The notes beneath the pieces were generated by a model. It did no database searches and was not told where the DNA came from. It saw nothing but the letters and a program-made list of their open reading frames with translations. This document shows positions 4,563 to 7,289 of a stretch of 7,289 nt of DNA, piece after piece; the stretch's first letter is position 1, and each line of letters opens with the position of its first letter. The position numbers and the translations under genes are program-made. This DNA is from Candidatus Fermentibacteraceae bacterium (GTDB lineage: Bacteria; Fermentibacterota; Fermentibacteria; Fermentibacterales; JCC-6), in the NCBI GenBank assembly GCA_021162285.1, contig JAGGYZ010000085.1:1-7289 (forward strand), given 5' to 3'.

Positions 4563-6805
4563 AAACAGTGTTGCTTTTTCTGGTCGCAGCAGCAGGGCAG
4601 ATCTCTGCACAGAGCCTGCCGGGGCAGCCTTTTGCTTCCTACTGGTTTCCTGACGAGCTGCTCTCCTGGTCTGCAGCCACAGATGCCGACGCCCCGTACA
4701 ACAGAAGCGGTATAGAGCTTTCCACAAGAACATACGGAGACACGCAGTGCAACATTCATGCCACCACGGACCAGGGCGGGGTTGGAGTGTTGAGCATTAT
4801 GAACCCCTCCACAAGCGGTAACCCGTCTCAGGGGGGTCTCGGGGTGGATGTTTACGCTTTTAATTACTGGCAGTATGTGGATCACCTCACCTTCTGGGGC
4901 GGCAGTGCCGGTGAAGGGCTCATCCTTGCCCCCAATCCAGGAGTAATTGATGCGGGGCACAGGAACGGTGTTCCCGTGTACGGCACAATATTTCTTCCGC
5001 CTGTAGCCTACGGCGGGCAGATACAGTGGGTCTGGGATCTTGTGCAGAAGAGCGGATCCTCTTTTCCCGTAGCAGACAAGCTCATCGAGATGACACAGTA
5101 CTACGGTTTTGACGGGTGGTTTATCAACCAGGAGACTGCCGGAGGTAACGCTCAGCTGGCCCAGGATATGCGCGATTTCATGGTGTACATACAGAACAAT
5201 TCAGATCTGGACATCCAGTGGTACGATTCCATGACCGAGTCCGGCGGAATCAGCTGGCAGAATGCTCTTAATGCAAGCAATGACTGGTTTTTTCAGTACA
5301 ACGGGGATGTGGTTTCCAACTGGATGTTTCTCAACTTCGGCTGGAGTCCATCCGGTCTGCAGAATTCATCGGCATTTGCGGCATCTCTGGGAAGAAGCCC
5401 ATACGAGCTTTATGCCGGGGTAGACGTTCAGGCAAACGGTTACAACACAGGTGTAAACTGGAATGGTCTGTTTCCTGAAGGAGGAGATCATGTTACATCT
5501 GTGGGCCTGTACTGCCCCAACTGGACCTACACTAATTCTTCCAGTCTTTCTGCGTTCTATACAAGGGCCAACAGGTTCTGGAGCGGAGCAAATCGCGACC
5601 CTTCAAACACAGACACAACCCACCCGTGGAAAGGGCTTGCCTGCTACTTTGCGGCAGGAACTCCCGTAACTTCATTCCCGTTTGTAACCAATTTCAATAC
5701 CGGACAGGGTTATCAGTATTTTATAGAAGGTGAAACAGTGTCGGAACTTGCGTGGCACAATCGCAGCCAGCAGGATGTTCTGCCAACCTGGAGATGGATA
5801 GCGGAAAGCCCGGGAACCGCACTTTACCCGGAGATGAGCTGGGACAAGGCATACTACGGCGGGAACTGTCTTAAAGTCTCAGGGGATCTGAACGCATCAA
5901 ACGAGACCATGCTGTACCTTTACAAAACAGATGCAGAGATCAGTGCAGCAGACACCCTTCAGTTTGTCTGGTTTGCCGACTCTACAGGTCAGCAGCCGGG
6001 GATGCAGGTGGCTATGTCTGTTTCTTCCGCCCCGGATTTTTTCTACTACGAAGACATTGACCCTGCGGAACAGCCTGGCTGGAACCTGTTCAAAACAGGC
6101 ATCGGCAGTTTTGCAGGTTCAAACATGGCGGTTGCCGCCGTAAAATTCGCAAGCTCAACGCCGGTGAATGACTACACCGCGTACATTGGAAGACTGGGTA
6201 TTGTCAGAGGGAAAATTGACATTCCAGATCCTCCCTCTGCTGTTTATGTGGATGAGTTCAACCAGGTTGATGACACAACAGGTACCATAAGGCTCAGGTG
6301 GAATCCTTCCGCGTCTGATGTTTACACCTACAATGTGTACAGGGTAAACAGTGATGACTCAAGAACTTTCCTGTGGGCCACTCCAGGCAGTGCATGCTTT
6401 GTTCCTCAGGTGACAAGACCGCCGGATGAAACGCAGACAACCATTGCCGTGGAAGCAGTAAGCCCCGAGTTTGGTTACTCTTCCTCGGTTACTACAGTGA
6501 TAACATGGGAAACTTCCGGTGTACACCAGGGGCAGCCTTCCGGCGAATTTACACTGAACGAACTTTCGGGGAATCCGGTTGCCGGAACTGCTGTGATATC
6601 TTTCTGTCTGCCATCCGCCGGTCCGGCTTCTCTGACTGTGCATGACCTTTCGGGAAGAATTGTTAAGATTCTGAGCAGTGGTAACATGCCGGAAGGCAGC
6701 CAGTCTGTTCAGTGGAACACAGACAATTTCCCTTCAGGTCTCTACATGTACAGGCTTGAATGTACACAAGGGAGTATTGCAAGAAAATGCATGGTTCTCA
6801 GATAA
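4559..6805 (+). CDS. Secreted GH85 endo-beta-N-acetylglucosaminidase with accessory domains and C-terminal sorting domain
   Basis: This 748-residue exported enzyme is predicted to cut the GlcNAc-beta-1,4-GlcNAc core of N-glycans. Residues 1-17 form a signal peptide (charged start, hydrophobic core, likely cut after 'ISA'). The GH85 barrel spans about 25-385: 'ASYWFPDELLSW', 'NYWQYVDHLTFWGGSAGEGL' (102-121), 'RNGVPVYGTIFLPPVAYGG' (135-153), the catalytic 'YGFDGWFINQE' (182-192) with N190 and E192, then 'QWYDSMTESGGISWQNALN' (220-238). In this family Asn steadies the oxazoline intermediate and Glu is the acid/base. A beta-rich module (about 390-555) follows that may bind sugar. After it come an Fn3-like domain (about 556-650) and a FlgD-like/type-A sorting domain (about 663-748, 'HDLSGRIVKIL', 'FPSGLYMYRL', ending 'RKCMVLR'). 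A strong GGGAG ribosome-binding site (about 4548-4552) precedes the ATG, which overlaps the tadA stop. The substrate is inferred from the family, not tested. Confidence 0.9.
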   Translation: MKTVLLFLVAAAGQISAQSLPGQPFASYWFPDELLSWSAATDADAPYNRSGIELSTRTYGDTQCNIHATTDQGGVGVLSIMNPSTSGNPSQGGLGVDVYAFNYWQYVDHLTFWGGSAGEGLILAPNPGVIDAGHRNGVPVYGTIFLPPVAYGGQIQWVWDLVQKSGSSFPVADKLIEMTQYYGFDGWFINQETAGGNAQLAQDMRDFMVYIQNNSDLDIQWYDSMTESGGISWQNALNASNDWFFQYNGDVVSNWMFLNFGWSPSGLQNSSAFAASLGRSPYELYAGVDVQANGYNTGVNWNGLFPEGGDHVTSVGLYCPNWTYTNSSSLSAFYTRANRFWSGANRDPSNTDTTHPWKGLACYFAAGTPVTSFPFVTNFNTGQGYQYFIEGETVSELAWHNRSQQDVLPTWRWIAESPGTALYPEMSWDKAYYGGNCLKVSGDLNASNETMLYLYKTDAEISAADTLQFVWFADSTGQQPGMQVAMSVSSAPDFFYYEDIDPAEQPGWNLFKTGIGSFAGSNMAVAAVKFASSTPVNDYTAYIGRLGIVRGKIDIPDPPSAVYVDEFNQVDDTTGTIRLRWNPSASDVYTYNVYRVNSDDSRTFLWATPGSACFVPQVTRPPDETQTTIAVEAVSPEFGYSSSVTTVITWETSGVHQGQPSGEFTLNELSGNPVAGTAVISFCLPSAGPASLTVHDLSGRIVKILSSGNMPEGSQSVQWNTDNFPSGLYMYRLECTQGSIARKCMVLR

Positions 6806-6832
6806 TGGAAACAGTATAGCCGGTGGAGAGAA

Positions 6833-7252
6833 ATGCATATAAGAGCTTTTGAGGCCGGGGACGAGAGCAGCGTTGTTCAGCTGTGGATGGATTGTGGTCT
6901 GGTGGTTCCGTGGAATGACCCGCGGAAAGACATCCACCGGAAAATCAAAGTTCAAAGGGAAATGTTTCTTGTTGCCACAGTTGATGAAACAGTTGTTGGT
7001 TCTGTGATGGCCGGTTATGAGGGGCACAGAGGCTGGGTTAACTACCTGGCAGTTCATCCGGATTATCGGGGACGGGGGATTGCGGTTTCTCTTATGGATA
7101 CAGTGGAGGAAATGCTTCGCAGTGCCGGGTGCCCCAAGATCAATCTTCAGATCCGTTCGTCTAACACAGAAGTGATTGATTTTTACACAAAAATCGGATT
7201 CAAGGTTGATCAGGCGATAAGCATGGGGAAAAGGCTGGAGCCGGATAACTGA
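6833..7252 (+). CDS. ypeA: YpeA-type GNAT acetyltransferase
   Basis: This 139-residue GNAT-fold protein closely resembles E. coli YpeA in layout: 'MHIRAFEAGDE' at the start, 'CGLVVPWNDPRKDIHRKI' (21-38), 'FLVATVDETVVGSVMAGYEG' (45-64), and 'YLAVHPDYRGRGIAVSLM' (71-88). The last is the acetyl-CoA pyrophosphate loop (R79-x-x-G82-x-A84). It continues with 'GCPKINLQIR' (99-108), 'VIDFYTKIGF' (114-123) and a 'MGKRL' ending. GNAT enzymes transfer an acetyl group from acetyl-CoA to an amine; the natural substrate of YpeA is not established to my knowledge. The ATG at 6833 has GGAGAG at 6825-6830 just upstream, a rather close spacing. It lies 27 nt after the GH85 gene with no terminator between, so it is probably the last visible member of the same operon. 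Confidence 0.88.
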   Translation: MHIRAFEAGDESSVVQLWMDCGLVVPWNDPRKDIHRKIKVQREMFLVATVDETVVGSVMAGYEGHRGWVNYLAVHPDYRGRGIAVSLMDTVEEMLRSAGCPKINLQIRSSNTEVIDFYTKIGFKVDQAISMGKRLEPDN

Positions 7253-7289
7253 GGGACTCTTCAGGCCACAGGGTATTTTGTATCTTAGA
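7253..7289. other. Short non-coding tail at the window edge
   Basis: These 37 nt follow the ypeA stop. I see no complete hairpin, promoter pair or start codon with a ribosome-binding site. A terminator for the operon, if present, would lie beyond the window. Confidence 0.5.

Noticed and set aside
4562..4620. A 4.5S/SRP RNA gene or serine tRNA near tadA, as occurs in some bacteria
   Set aside because: The space after tadA is fully occupied by the overlapping GH85 start, and no SRP RNA hairpin (GGAA loop motif) or tRNA fold is visible.
4466..4960. A 164-codon minus-strand frame across the tadA/GH85 junction
   Set aside because: It overlaps two well-supported genes and shows no family motif; the composition is typical of an antisense shadow.
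6734..7057. A 107-codon minus-strand frame opposite the GH85 end and ypeA
   Set aside because: It covers the conserved sorting domain and the GNAT N-terminus on the other strand, has no motif, and is a chance open frame.

Overview
This window carries eight protein-coding genes, all on the + strand and tightly packed. They fall into three transcription blocks separated by two convincing rho-independent terminators. By eye the base composition is near 50% GC, with frequent AGA/AGG arginine codons. The large secreted protein ends in a FlgD-like / type-A (Por, T9SS-type) C-terminal sorting domain. That combination suggests a bacterium of the Fibrobacterota-Chlorobiota-Bacteroidota (FCB) superphylum or a neighbouring candidate phylum such as Fermentibacterota or Cloacimonadota. 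The taxonomic placement is inference; there is no rRNA gene here to anchor it.

Block 1 (1-1590) is the 3' end of tldD followed, with a one-base TAATG overlap, by a complete tldE/pmbA. These encode the two subunits of the TldD/TldE peptide-degrading metalloprotease. A 12-bp stem with a T-rich tail ends the unit. Block 2 (about 1591-2238) is a monocistronic small heat-shock protein (Hsp20) gene. Its leader of roughly 100 nt contains a 9-nt perfect complement to its own Shine-Dalgarno sequence plus two small hairpins, one with a GUAA (GNRA) loop. It reads like an RNA thermometer or a switching leader. The block closes with a strong hairpin terminator.

Block 3 (2279-7252) is an apparent five-gene operon. 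It encodes a nitroreductase-family flavoprotein, an aminopeptidase P (M24), the tRNA adenosine deaminase TadA, a secreted GH85 endo-beta-N-acetylglucosaminidase, and a YpeA-type GNAT acetyltransferase. Spacings are 2 nt, a 4-nt GTGA overlap, a 4-nt ATGA overlap and 27 nt. The joining of an essential tRNA-editing enzyme to an exported N-glycan-cleaving enzyme by a stop-start overlap is the oddest piece of gene order.

The best candidates for new biology are the hsp20 leader and the multidomain GH85 protein in its housekeeping operon. I see no CRISPR array, tRNA, rRNA, insertion sequence or prophage gene.
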